Source of the DNA: Desulfobacteraceae bacterium
GTDB lineage: Bacteria; Desulfobacterota; DSM-4660; Desulfatiglandales; Desulfatiglandaceae
Length of the DNA: 13,703 nucleotides
Assembly (NCBI GenBank): GCA_020349865.1
Contig: CP070700.1
Coordinates: forward strand, 998,203-1,011,905
Direction of reading: 5' to 3'
In this document: positions 6,956 through 13,703 of the stretch, in pieces
Position numbering within the stretch: the stretch's first letter is position 1
Layout: each line of letters opens with the position of its first letter
Notes under the pieces: model-generated
What the model was told of the DNA's origin: nothing
What the model saw: only the letters and a program-made list of their open reading frames with translations
The model's database searches: none
Translations under genes and position numbers: made by a program

Positions 6956-7037
6956 GGCATAAGGCGTAAGGCGTAAGGAAAAGATACTTCTTGTCATACC
7001 GGTTATTCCTTGCGCCTTGCGCTCTGGGCCTTATGCC
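6956..7037. repeat. Large palindromic repeat between hyuA and hyuB
   Basis: GGCATAAGGC plus two GTAAGG units (6956-6978) pairs with a right arm at about 7008-7037 that ends in GGCCTTATGCC and holds CCTTGCGCCTTGCGC. The arms match except for G-T pairs and a bulge of about seven bases in the right arm. The hairpin starts just after the hyuA stop. It looks like an inserted dispersed repeat and could stabilise or attenuate the transcript, lowering hyuB relative to hyuA. No T-run follows, so it is not a classical terminator. Confidence 0.6.
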
Positions 7038-7039
7038 TG

Positions 7040-9127
7040 TTACAGGTCAATCCACAGGAATCCAAAGTCGTCAACAGAGATTGAAGCATCTTCGCCAATG
7101 ATAACAGTGGATTCTCTCTCTTCAATGATTGCAGGACCTTGAAATTTTGCGTCTGGATACAGCTTATATCGGTCGTATACAATATAAGGGATGAAATCCT
7201 TTGCAAGCCCTGAGTATGCCTGGCGCTCCCCCTTTATGGCATCTTTTAAAGAACTTGCTTTTTTCTCGATCCTGGGCAATCGTAACAGCCTTTCCGGGAG
7301 ACAAGCTCTCACCTTGAAGTTTATAAATTCCACCGGAGAGTCAGGATAGGTTCTCCCGTAAAGCTTTTCATATATTTCATCAAAGCGCCTGCGCACATCA
7401 TCCTTTTTCACATGACTGAAGCTGCTTTCAGGAACGGGGATATTGGTTTCAGAGCCCTGTCCCACAAAGCGAGCATCCACTGACCGCTCAAATGTAATGT
7501 CTTCCACTGTTCCCGATTTCTGTAAAGTCCTGAGCCCTTCTACCTCCATATCCTTAAAGATTTTTTCGATTTCATTGAAATCAGCCGCATCAAGGGCAAT
7601 CTTATGACTTCTTACAAGATCAAATGCCCTTGGAGCGGTGAAAAACCCCAGTGCCGATCCTACACCGGCATTTGGGGGAACAATTAACCTAGGCGAACCT
7701 AATTTTTTAGCCAAACCATATGCATGTACGGGACCTGCACCACCAAATGCGGCTACAGTTGCGACTTTTGGATTGCCGCCCTTTTCAGCGATATGTGTCT
7801 TGGCCGCCGCAGCCATGGTTTCATTAATAAGGTCGTGGATACCCCATACGGCTTGCATGAAAGGCACATCCAGGGGCCGGGCAATCTTTTCCTCAATGCC
7901 CCGGCGGGCAGCTTCCTTATCGAGCTTTATTTCTCCACCTAGAAAATAATTCTCGTCCAGATAGCCCAGCAATAGATCAGCATCTGTCACGCCGGGTTCA
8001 GTCCCTCCCCTGGCATAACAGATGGGGCCGGGATCGGCGCCCGAACTCTGCGGTCCAACCTGCAGGGTGCCCATTTTGCTAACCTTTGCAATACTCCCGC
8101 CCCCAGCTCCAATCTCCATCAGGTCAACCACGGGGACCTGGATAGTGAGGCCGCTTCCCTTCATAAACCTCTGAACGCGACCCACCTCAAAGGTAGGAAC
8201 CACACCGGCAACTCCTCTCTGAATCAGGCAAGACTTAGCAGTGGTCCCTCCCATATCAAAACAGAACATTTCCGGGATATCAAAGAGCTTCCCGTAATAC
8301 TGGCCGGAGATGACCGCGGCTGTTGGCCCTGACTCAATGATCCGGACCGGAAACTCTGCGGCTGTTTCAACTGATGTTATGCCGCCGCTCGAAAGCATGA
8401 TAAAGAGTTTACCTTTTGAGCCAATGGACTCGAGCCTTTTAGACAATTTGGACAAGTACCGGCCTGTCAAAGGCTTAACATAAGCATTAGTCACGGTTGT
8501 GCTGGTTCTTTCATATTCCCTTATCTGGGGAAGGACTTTGTAAGAGATTGAGACGGATATGTCAGGTGCCTGGGCGTTTATGATATCTTTGATGGCAAGC
8601 TCGTGAGCTGGGTTCTCAAAAGAGTTGAGGAGGCAAACGGCAATTGACTCAACTCCCAAATCGATCAATCTGTCTACTATCTGTCGCGCTTCCTCGGGAT
8701 CCAGCGATTTCAGTACTGTTCCATCACTCCGAATCCTCTCATCAACCTCTAATCGAAACCTCCTGGCTATCAGTGGCTTGGGAAATTCCGCAAAAATGTC
8801 ATAGGGGGCATAGCGTATTTCTCTTCCGAGCTCCAAAACATCCCTGAAACCCTTGGTGGTTATAAGTCCTGTTTTTGCCCCCTTTCTCTCTATAATTGAG
8901 TTAATGACCAGTGTGGTACCATGGATCACCTCATCCAGCTTTTTCACAAATCCTGGGGTCATCTGCTCAAGTTCTTGTATGCCCTGTTCTACAGCGTCCG
9001 AAGGATCACTGGGGGTGGTCAGGCACTTGTTGATTCGTATTTCCCCTGTCCTGTCATTGAGAAGGACAAAGTCGGTAAAGGTACCACCAATGTCACACCC
9101 TAATCGATAAAACCTGTCATCGGACAT
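7040..9127 (-). CDS. hyuA: Hydantoinase/oxoprolinase family subunit A (ATPase subunit)
   Basis: The 695-residue protein has the actin-like ATPase signatures of HyuA: GCDIGGTFTD (10-19, phosphate 1), HGTTLVINSI (69-78), ESGPTAAVISG (265-275), FDMGGTTAKS (290-299, phosphate 2), GAGGGSIA (340-347), SSGADPGPICYARGG (361-375) and FGGAGPVHA (461-469, adenosine). The family couples ATP use to hydrolysis of a cyclic amide (N-methylhydantoin, 5-oxoproline, caprolactam) or to ketone carboxylation, by activating the carbonyl oxygen as a phosphate. Length is normal for an unfused A subunit. AGGAGG lies five bases before the ATG. It follows the molybdopterin subunit across a 318-bp gap with a dispersed repeat, so a separate promoter is possible. 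The context suggests that its substrate is the lactam made by the hydroxylase; carboxylase activity is the main alternative. Confidence 0.93.
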   Translation of the reverse strand: MSDDRFYRLGCDIGGTFTDFVLLNDRTGEIRINKCLTTPSDPSDAVEQGIQELEQMTPGFVKKLDEVIHGTTLVINSIIERKGAKTGLITTKGFRDVLELGREIRYAPYDIFAEFPKPLIARRFRLEVDERIRSDGTVLKSLDPEEARQIVDRLIDLGVESIAVCLLNSFENPAHELAIKDIINAQAPDISVSISYKVLPQIREYERTSTTVTNAYVKPLTGRYLSKLSKRLESIGSKGKLFIMLSSGGITSVETAAEFPVRIIESGPTAAVISGQYYGKLFDIPEMFCFDMGGTTAKSCLIQRGVAGVVPTFEVGRVQRFMKGSGLTIQVPVVDLMEIGAGGGSIAKVSKMGTLQVGPQSSGADPGPICYARGGTEPGVTDADLLLGYLDENYFLGGEIKLDKEAARRGIEEKIARPLDVPFMQAVWGIHDLINETMAAAAKTHIAEKGGNPKVATVAAFGGAGPVHAYGLAKKLGSPRLIVPPNAGVGSALGFFTAPRAFDLVRSHKIALDAADFNEIEKIFKDMEVEGLRTLQKSGTVEDITFERSVDARFVGQGSETNIPVPESSFSHVKKDDVRRRFDEIYEKLYGRTYPDSPVEFINFKVRACLPERLLRLPRIEKKASSLKDAIKGERQAYSGLAKDFIPYIVYDRYKLYPDAKFQGPAIIEERESTVIIGEDASISVDDFGFLWIDL

Positions 9128-9206
9128 GCATACCTCCTGGGTAAATGCTGGATACTGGATACTTTTCGCTAAGTACTAATACAAAAGAACTAAAATATTT
9201 TACATC

Positions 9207-9281
9207 GTCATTACGAGCCCGCCGGGCATGGCAATCTTGTTCCCTGGGGAATTGCTTCGTCACTTAGTTCCTCGCAATGAC
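9207..9281. repeat. Palindromic GTCATTGCGAG-type intergenic repeat, copy 2
   Basis: It begins GTCATTACGAGCCCG and ends CCTCGCAATGAC, with inner GGCAATCTTG and GAATTGCTTCGTC, so the outer arms pair and the inner arms pair imperfectly. It is a diverged relative of 4674-4744. It sits in the 318-bp gap between the molybdopterin subunit and hyuA. The rest of this gap (9128-9206 and 9282-9445) shows no gene; a minus-strand frame ending in KDSVRGTEC has no start codon and was not called. Confidence 0.55.
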
Positions 9282-9445
9282 ATTTCAATTCATGCGTTTA
9301 TATTAATACATCAACTTAGCATTCCGTCCCCCTCACTGAATCTTTGTATTCCATAATAGGACTCGGTGACAAATCTCCGCCATCTAGTCCACCTGAACGA
9401 AGGGCATCAAGCTTAATCTTGAGTGGATTTAATTAAGGTCATAGA

Positions 9446-11845
9446 TCAACAGACATCGGCCCTGTCCTTGAGGACGGTCAGGATTTTTTCCGGAGTGATA
9501 GGAAGATCCTTGATCCTGACACCGATGGCGTCATATATAGCGTTGGCGATGGCAGGTGCGGTCGGAACGAGCCCGGGCTCACCAATTCCCTTGGCCCCAA
9601 ACGGTCCATCCTCATCACCCGGCTCAATCACGATCGGCGTAATAGGAATGACATCCTTGGCAGTGAGCATTTTATAGTCGCGGAAGTTGGGGTTCATAAC
9701 CCTCCCATTTTTGACCTTTATTTCTTCCGTGAGGCCGTACCCCACACCTGTATAGACAGCGCCATAGATCTGACCTAATAAAAGGGTCGGGTTCATGGCC
9801 TTTCCCACATCGTGGGCAGCAACGAGCCTGAGAATCGTTACCTCTCCTGTTTCCTCATCCACCTCAACTTCAACGCCTGTAGTGCCGAAGGCATAGGTCA
9901 TTGACAGATTTCCTTTCATTTCTCTATCCAGCATCTCTGTGGGGGGATCATAAAACTCCTCGGCGACCACTACCTTGCTGTCACCCACTCCCACATGGAG
10001 ACCGCTTCTCAGAACCTGGCTCACTTCCATTTTGAAATAAGGATGATCAGGATCGCTCTTGGGAAAGATCATCCTGTCTTTTATGTCCAGGTTTTCGGGA
10101 TTCGATATCAGGCTATAATCAAGATCAGGATCTATAAAATCTGGATCCTTCCTCTTTTTTCTCTTAAAACCGCCCTTGATCAATTTAGGCATGTATTGGA
10201 CCGCCATGTCCAGGATCTGTTTCTTGAGCTTATCGCAACACCTGATTGCCGCATTGCCGGCCATAAAGGTATGACGGCTTGCATGTGTTCCTGCATCCCA
10301 TAAACATAATCCGGTATCACCCATGGTCAAAGAGATGTCCTCGGGTTTAAACCCCAGTGACTCCGCAACAATCTGGGAAATCACCGTGGGAGAACCCTGG
10401 CCCTGGTCCGTTCCACTCTCGAACACATCCACATCCCCGTTCTGATCAACCTTAACCATAATCCCGTGACCGTCAGATAGATATACTCTTGCGCCACCTG
10501 CAACATGAATAAGGGATGCCATCCCAACGCCCCTGGATTTCTTTTTGTCTCTTTTCATCTTGTTCCAGGCAAGCTTTTCTTTCACAGAATTAATACATTC
10601 CTCCAGGCCACAGGAGGTTATTTTTAGCCTCTGAGGTGTTTCATCACCCGCCTGATTGCGGTTTATAAGTCTGAATTCTGCCTGGTCGATACCGGCTTCT
10701 TCGGCCAGTGTATCCATTGAAGTTTCTACAGCGAAACTTGCCTGCGGGTTCCCGTAACCCCTCATGGCCTGGCAGTAAATGTTATTTGTATAAACGCAGG
10801 TCGCCTCAAAAGAGACATTGGGCACGCGATAGAGTGACGACATGGGCATCATCATAACTGAGGGTGTTGTGGCGCCCCAGGAGGTGTAAGCCCCATTATC
10901 CAGGATCGCCTCGCACTTCCTGAAGGTAAGCCTGCCTTCCTTGTCACATCCCTGCTCTATGGTAAACCGTGCCGGTTGTCTGGGGGGCAATGCCCGGAAT
11001 TCTTCCTCCCTTGCAAACAGGATTTTAACGGGTTTTCTGGTCTTAAGGGCAAGCTGCATGCATATGAATTCGTAGATATCCGTATCAAGTTTGGTCCCGA
11101 AACTACCGCCAACGATTGTATTTACAATCCTCACCTTTTTTCCCTTGAGGCCGGTCTGGGCGAAGTATTCCATAATTCGCTGCTTATCCAAATGAATAAC
11201 GTTGGTTTGATTATACAGTGTCAGATTGTTATTCATATCAAACTCTGCTACACATCCGCTTGTCCCCATACAGCACTGGTTCACCCAGGTGGTACTCACA
11301 TTGTCCGATACTGTATAAGCTGAATTCTTGCGGCCCTTCTCGATATCCCCGGCATAGAATTTCCATGGCAGTGGAAGAATGTTGCTTTTTAAGGGTCTTC
11401 CCCTTGCATCCACTTCATGTATAAGGAGTGCCTCTTCCTTCATCGCCTCGATAGGATCAAAGAGAGCGGGAAGTTCCTCATAGTCCACCTTAATCAAGTC
11501 CAGCGCCTCTTCCGCTATCTCTGGACTGATGGCTGCAACAGCGGCTACCTCATCTCGAAACTGACGAACAACATCCCTTTTCAATACTGTCTGATCTTTT
11601 ATGAATCCGACCCTCACATCAGGGATATCGTACCCGGTTAAGACGGCTCTCACACCGTGAAGCTTTTCTGCCTTGGACTTATCAATGTTTTTTATTTTTG
11701 CGTGGGCATACTTGCTGTAGAGTATTTTTCCGTAAAGCATTCCAGGACGTTTCAAATCATCAATGTAAATGGCTCTACCCGTGACCTTATCAGTCTCGAT
11801 GGTCCTCGGAATACTCTTTCCCACGTACAAATGCTCAGACATCAT
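9446..11845 (-). CDS. Xanthine dehydrogenase family molybdopterin-binding catalytic subunit
   Basis: The 799-residue large subunit carries the molybdenum cofactor. Visible marks are VGGSFGTK (245-252), MRGYGNPQ (361-368), GTDQGQGS (478-485) and the C-terminal KGIGEPG with the catalytic glutamate E756. The family hydroxylates N-heterocycles, aldehydes or aryl-CoA compounds using oxygen from water, sending electrons through 2Fe-2S clusters to FAD. By eye the segment that holds Glu802 of bovine xanthine oxidase (FYLET) reads CCMGT here, with Gly194 in its place, so purine oxidation is unlikely. A basic KRKKRKDPDF stretch at 561-570 starts a charged insert. Two ATGs in a row follow AGGAGGAA; the second (11842) has the better five-base spacing. 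The 2Fe-2S and FAD subunits are encoded just upstream. The substrate is inferred only from the neighbours. Confidence 0.93.
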   Translation of the reverse strand: MMSEHLYVGKSIPRTIETDKVTGRAIYIDDLKRPGMLYGKILYSKYAHAKIKNIDKSKAEKLHGVRAVLTGYDIPDVRVGFIKDQTVLKRDVVRQFRDEVAAVAAISPEIAEEALDLIKVDYEELPALFDPIEAMKEEALLIHEVDARGRPLKSNILPLPWKFYAGDIEKGRKNSAYTVSDNVSTTWVNQCCMGTSGCVAEFDMNNNLTLYNQTNVIHLDKQRIMEYFAQTGLKGKKVRIVNTIVGGSFGTKLDTDIYEFICMQLALKTRKPVKILFAREEEFRALPPRQPARFTIEQGCDKEGRLTFRKCEAILDNGAYTSWGATTPSVMMMPMSSLYRVPNVSFEATCVYTNNIYCQAMRGYGNPQASFAVETSMDTLAEEAGIDQAEFRLINRNQAGDETPQRLKITSCGLEECINSVKEKLAWNKMKRDKKKSRGVGMASLIHVAGGARVYLSDGHGIMVKVDQNGDVDVFESGTDQGQGSPTVISQIVAESLGFKPEDISLTMGDTGLCLWDAGTHASRHTFMAGNAAIRCCDKLKKQILDMAVQYMPKLIKGGFKRKKRKDPDFIDPDLDYSLISNPENLDIKDRMIFPKSDPDHPYFKMEVSQVLRSGLHVGVGDSKVVVAEEFYDPPTEMLDREMKGNLSMTYAFGTTGVEVEVDEETGEVTILRLVAAHDVGKAMNPTLLLGQIYGAVYTGVGYGLTEEIKVKNGRVMNPNFRDYKMLTAKDVIPITPIVIEPGDEDGPFGAKGIGEPGLVPTAPAIANAIYDAIGVRIKDLPITPEKILTVLKDRADVC

Positions 11846-11875
11846 TTCCTCCTCTGGGTATTACCTTTTTTAACC

Positions 11876-11967
11876 GTTCACCGCCCGTTCGCTTCGCTCA
11901 CTTGTGACGTAAAGAACGCGGAATTAAATTAATTTTTTTCTCTGCGCCCTCAGCGTCTGTGGTGAAC
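11876..11967. repeat. Inverted-repeat-bounded insert between 2Fe-2S and molybdopterin subunit genes
   Basis: GTTCACC at 11876-11882 and GGTGAAC at 11961-11967 bound a stretch that fills most of the 134-bp gap. Its right part, read on the minus strand, is GTTCACCACAGACGCTGAGG followed by GCGCAGAG and an A-run, a sequence type I associate with dispersed intergenic repeats in diverse bacteria. The left part holds TTCGCTTCGCTCAC. It looks inserted into an otherwise tight operon. Confidence 0.4.
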
Positions 11968-11979
11968 TATTACCGTTTT

Positions 11980-12453
11980 TTATTTGCTCATTTTTGCGGC
12001 CATTTCAATGGCCTCGACAATTTGAACATACCCGGTACAACGACAGAAATTGCCAGAAATACTTGTTCTGATTTCATCTTCCGTTGGATCAGGGTTTTGA
12101 TCCAAAAGGGACTTTGCCGACATAATCATTCCCGATGTACAAAATCCACACTGGACCCCATTGTTTTCAAGAAAGGTCTTCTGAAGGGGGTGCAAGGATC
12201 CATCTTGACTGGCTAACCCCTCAATGGTGGCCACTGATCTTCCTTCTATCTCGGGAATCGGGTACAAACACGAATTTACAGCCTGCCCATCCACGATAAC
12301 CGTGCAGGCTCCGCACTCACCAACTCCACATCCTTGCTTCGCGCCATTCAATTCAAAGTATTCCCGTAATGTTGTCAGAAGTGTCCAGGTAACCGGAACC
12401 TCCGTTGTTACATGATCACCGTTTAAGGTAAAAGAAACTGATACTTTCTTCAT
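11980..12453 (-). CDS. Xanthine dehydrogenase family 2Fe-2S subunit
   Basis: The 157-residue small subunit has the eight cysteines for two 2Fe-2S clusters. C42, C47, C50 (GCGVGECGAC) and C62 bind the N-terminal plant-ferredoxin type cluster; C102, C105 (QCGFCTSG) and C137, C139 (FCRCTGY) bind the C-terminal four-helix cluster next to molybdopterin. It relays electrons from the molybdenum site to FAD. Length and motif order match CoxS, HcrC and similar small subunits. AAGGAG lies six bases before the ATG. It starts 16 bases after the FAD subunit stop, indicating co-translation, and is followed by a 134-bp gap with repeat-like sequence before the catalytic subunit. Confidence 0.95.
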   Translation of the reverse strand: MKKVSVSFTLNGDHVTTEVPVTWTLLTTLREYFELNGAKQGCGVGECGACTVIVDGQAVNSCLYPIPEIEGRSVATIEGLASQDGSLHPLQKTFLENNGVQCGFCTSGMIMSAKSLLDQNPDPTEDEIRTSISGNFCRCTGYVQIVEAIEMAAKMSK

Positions 12454-12469
12454 CTTGATCTCCTTGGGG

Positions 12470-13342
12470 TTATCGATTTCTGATGCGTTCAGCAGCCAAC
12501 TTGGCCATTCGGGGGATAAAAACCTGTATCATTTCTTCCCGATACCATGCGGCACACCTTAGGCTGTCCCTGGGAGAACAACAGTCCGGAGATGACGCAA
12601 TTCTTCCTGCCTCTCTTAGCGCATTGTCGTCTAAGGGCTTGCCTTTTAAAAAGTCCTCGGCCTTGTAAGCCCTGACAGGTGTCGGCGCGGCCACGGTTAA
12701 GGCAATTCTTGCATCAGAGATCTCTTGGTTCTCAGATAGCTTGAGAGCCACGGAAATTCCCAACAATGGAAGCTCCATTGCCTTTCTTCTTGAATGTTTC
12801 CAATAAGCGCTTCCGAAGCTTTCCATTTCCGCTGGTATTTGGAATTCAATGAGGACCTCATCTGCTTTCCGTACGGTCCTGTATGTACCGGTAAAGAAGT
12901 CGGCTATGGGAACACTTCGTCTCCCTTCAGGGCCTTCCAATACCACGGTGGCGTCAAGGGCCAGAAGCGGTCCGGCCGTGTCCGCTGAAGGGGCGGCGTT
13001 ACAGATATTTCCTCCAACCGTTGCAACATTCCTGATCTGAACTGATCCTACATCGGATGCGCCATCATGAAGGGCAGACAAATCGGACTTGACCAGTGCC
13101 GACTGCTCCAGCATCCTGTGAGTGGTAAGGGCTCCGATATGGTAGCCATTGTTTTTTCTTATGTATCTGAGATCGTTAAGTTTTCTCAGAGATATTAAAA
13201 CCTCGGGAGCCTTTTTCGTATTCCTGATCTTGACCATTACATCGGTCCCCCCTGCGATCAGGGCAGCCTTGGAGCCGTATTCTTTCAGAAGGCTGAAGAC
13301 CTCTTTCAGGCTTTCAGGCTTCTTGTAATCATAGTCGATCAT
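12470..13342 (-). CDS. Xanthine dehydrogenase family FAD-binding subunit
   Basis: The medium subunit of 290 residues (from ATG 13342) binds FAD through AGGTD (30-34) and ATVGGNICNAAPSAD (107-121), followed by the usual C-terminal CO-dehydrogenase flavoprotein domain. It hands electrons from the 2Fe-2S clusters to the final acceptor, not identifiable here. It lacks an obvious cysteine-rich 4Fe-4S insert like that of the 4-hydroxybenzoyl-CoA reductase beta subunit. A longer version from a TTG at 13357 overlapping the ligase stop is possible, but the ATG at 13342 fits the family's usual start, has GAGGGG seven bases upstream, and gives the normal N-terminus MIDYDYKKPESL. It begins 11 bases after the ligase stop, so the two are almost certainly co-transcribed. 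Confidence 0.93.
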   Translation of the reverse strand: MIDYDYKKPESLKEVFSLLKEYGSKAALIAGGTDVMVKIRNTKKAPEVLISLRKLNDLRYIRKNNGYHIGALTTHRMLEQSALVKSDLSALHDGASDVGSVQIRNVATVGGNICNAAPSADTAGPLLALDATVVLEGPEGRRSVPIADFFTGTYRTVRKADEVLIEFQIPAEMESFGSAYWKHSRRKAMELPLLGISVALKLSENQEISDARIALTVAAPTPVRAYKAEDFLKGKPLDDNALREAGRIASSPDCCSPRDSLRCAAWYREEMIQVFIPRMAKLAAERIRNR

Positions 13343-13349
13343 GTCCACA

Positions 13350-13355
13350 CCCCTC
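13350..13355 (-). promoter_or_regulatory. Ribosome binding site deciding the FAD subunit start
   Basis: On the minus strand GAGGGG lies seven bases before ATG 13342 and overlaps the stop codon of the ligase gene. This favours the ATG over the TTG at 13357 and suggests translational coupling with the ligase. Confidence 0.6.
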
Positions 13356-13703
13356 AATCGTTGTCGCGGTTATCAAATACTCTCTTGCTCTTTCTCTCGG
13401 ATCTCGGCAAAGACCCATAATCCACTATCTCTATATCACCACTTACCAGAACCTCTTTCTTGATTTTTTCGCTTATTTTTTTGCTGAGTTCAGGGTCCTG
13501 ACTCCTGTCAACGCCCTCACCGCGCTCAACCTTAATAGTCATATAGTCCTTACCATCTTCCTTTCTGTCGATAATGATCTGATACTCACTCCCGATTTCA
13601 TCAATGCCAGAGAGCACGTGGTCAACCTGGCCTGGATAGATGTTAACGGCCCTGAAAATAATCATATCGTCGGAGCGTCCCAGGAGCCGATCGTGCCTTG
13701 GCA
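13354..13703 (-). CDS. Phenylacetate-CoA ligase family protein, C-terminal part
   Basis: The frame is open to the right edge, so the start and main adenylation domain lie outside. The visible 115 residues begin PRHDRLLGRSDDMIIFRAVN, the hinge and start of the mobile C-terminal domain of PaaK-type ligases, and end with LPRSERKSKRVFDNR, which holds the conserved lysine region of the adenylation half-reaction. The usual reaction is carboxylate plus ATP and CoA to acyl-CoA, AMP and pyrophosphate, in the cytoplasm, with phenylacetate or similar aryl acids. ATG 13665 is only an internal methionine. The gene is followed at once by the hydroxylase FAD subunit. Context suggests the acid is the ring-opened N-heterocycle or the heterocyclic acid itself; archaeal and coenzyme F390-like relatives make substrate assignment uncertain. 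Confidence 0.88.
   Translation of the reverse strand, partial: PRHDRLLGRSDDMIIFRAVNIYPGQVDHVLSGIDEIGSEYQIIIDRKEDGKDYMTIKVERGEGVDRSQDPELSKKISEKIKKEVLVSGDIEIVDYGSLPRSERKSKRVFDNRDND

Noticed and set aside
9311..9430. Minus-strand open frame containing LRSGGLDGGDLSPSP and ending KDSVRGTEC
   Set aside because: It has no start codon, is short and lies between two well-defined genes; it may be a relic, but nothing supports a call.
1..13703. CRISPR array, tRNA or rRNA genes, phage or toxin-antitoxin defence module
   Set aside because: No regularly spaced repeats, no cloverleaf or rRNA segments, and no recognisable defence or phage proteins were found.

Overview
The window looks like chromosomal DNA of a strictly anaerobic bacterium, most plausibly a sulfate reducer of the Desulfobacterales type (Thermodesulfobacteriota). 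This is inferred from gene content only: an oxygen-sensitive glycyl-radical activase, a rubredoxin, and an anaerobic-style molybdenum hydroxylase and hydantoinase cluster. No rRNA, tRNA or CRISPR array was seen.

Left part (1-5151) is loosely packed. It holds the 3' end of an anaerobic ribonucleotide reductase activase-like radical SAM gene, two possible small minus-strand ORFs (one a convincing 40-residue single-pass membrane peptide), a candidate structured RNA with an intrinsic terminator, a rubredoxin, an aldo/keto reductase preceded by a start-less gene remnant, and a PLP-dependent threonine/serine dehydratase-like enzyme. Two copies of a 183-bp element with terminal inverted repeats and TTAA ends lie in opposite orientation at 1405-1587 and 4867-5049. 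They bracket the rubredoxin, reductase and dehydratase genes.

Right part (5152-13703) is a coherent minus-strand catabolic cluster. In transcription order it reads: C-terminal part of a phenylacetate-CoA ligase family enzyme, FAD subunit, 2Fe-2S subunit and molybdopterin subunit of a xanthine dehydrogenase family hydroxylase, then hydantoinase/oxoprolinase subunits A and B. The first three genes are tightly spaced. The three later gaps (134, 318 and 163 bp) each carry a different palindromic or dispersed-type repeat.

Working hypothesis: the hydroxylase adds a water-derived oxygen next to the nitrogen of an N-heterocycle to give a lactam, the A/B pair opens that lactam at the cost of ATP, and the ligase makes an aryl-acetate type CoA thioester. 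This combination matches the early steps described for anaerobic indoleacetate degradation in Azoarcus evansii and Aromatoleum aromaticum, and would equally suit indole via oxindole and 2-aminophenylacetate. The substrate is inferred and not proven by the sequence.
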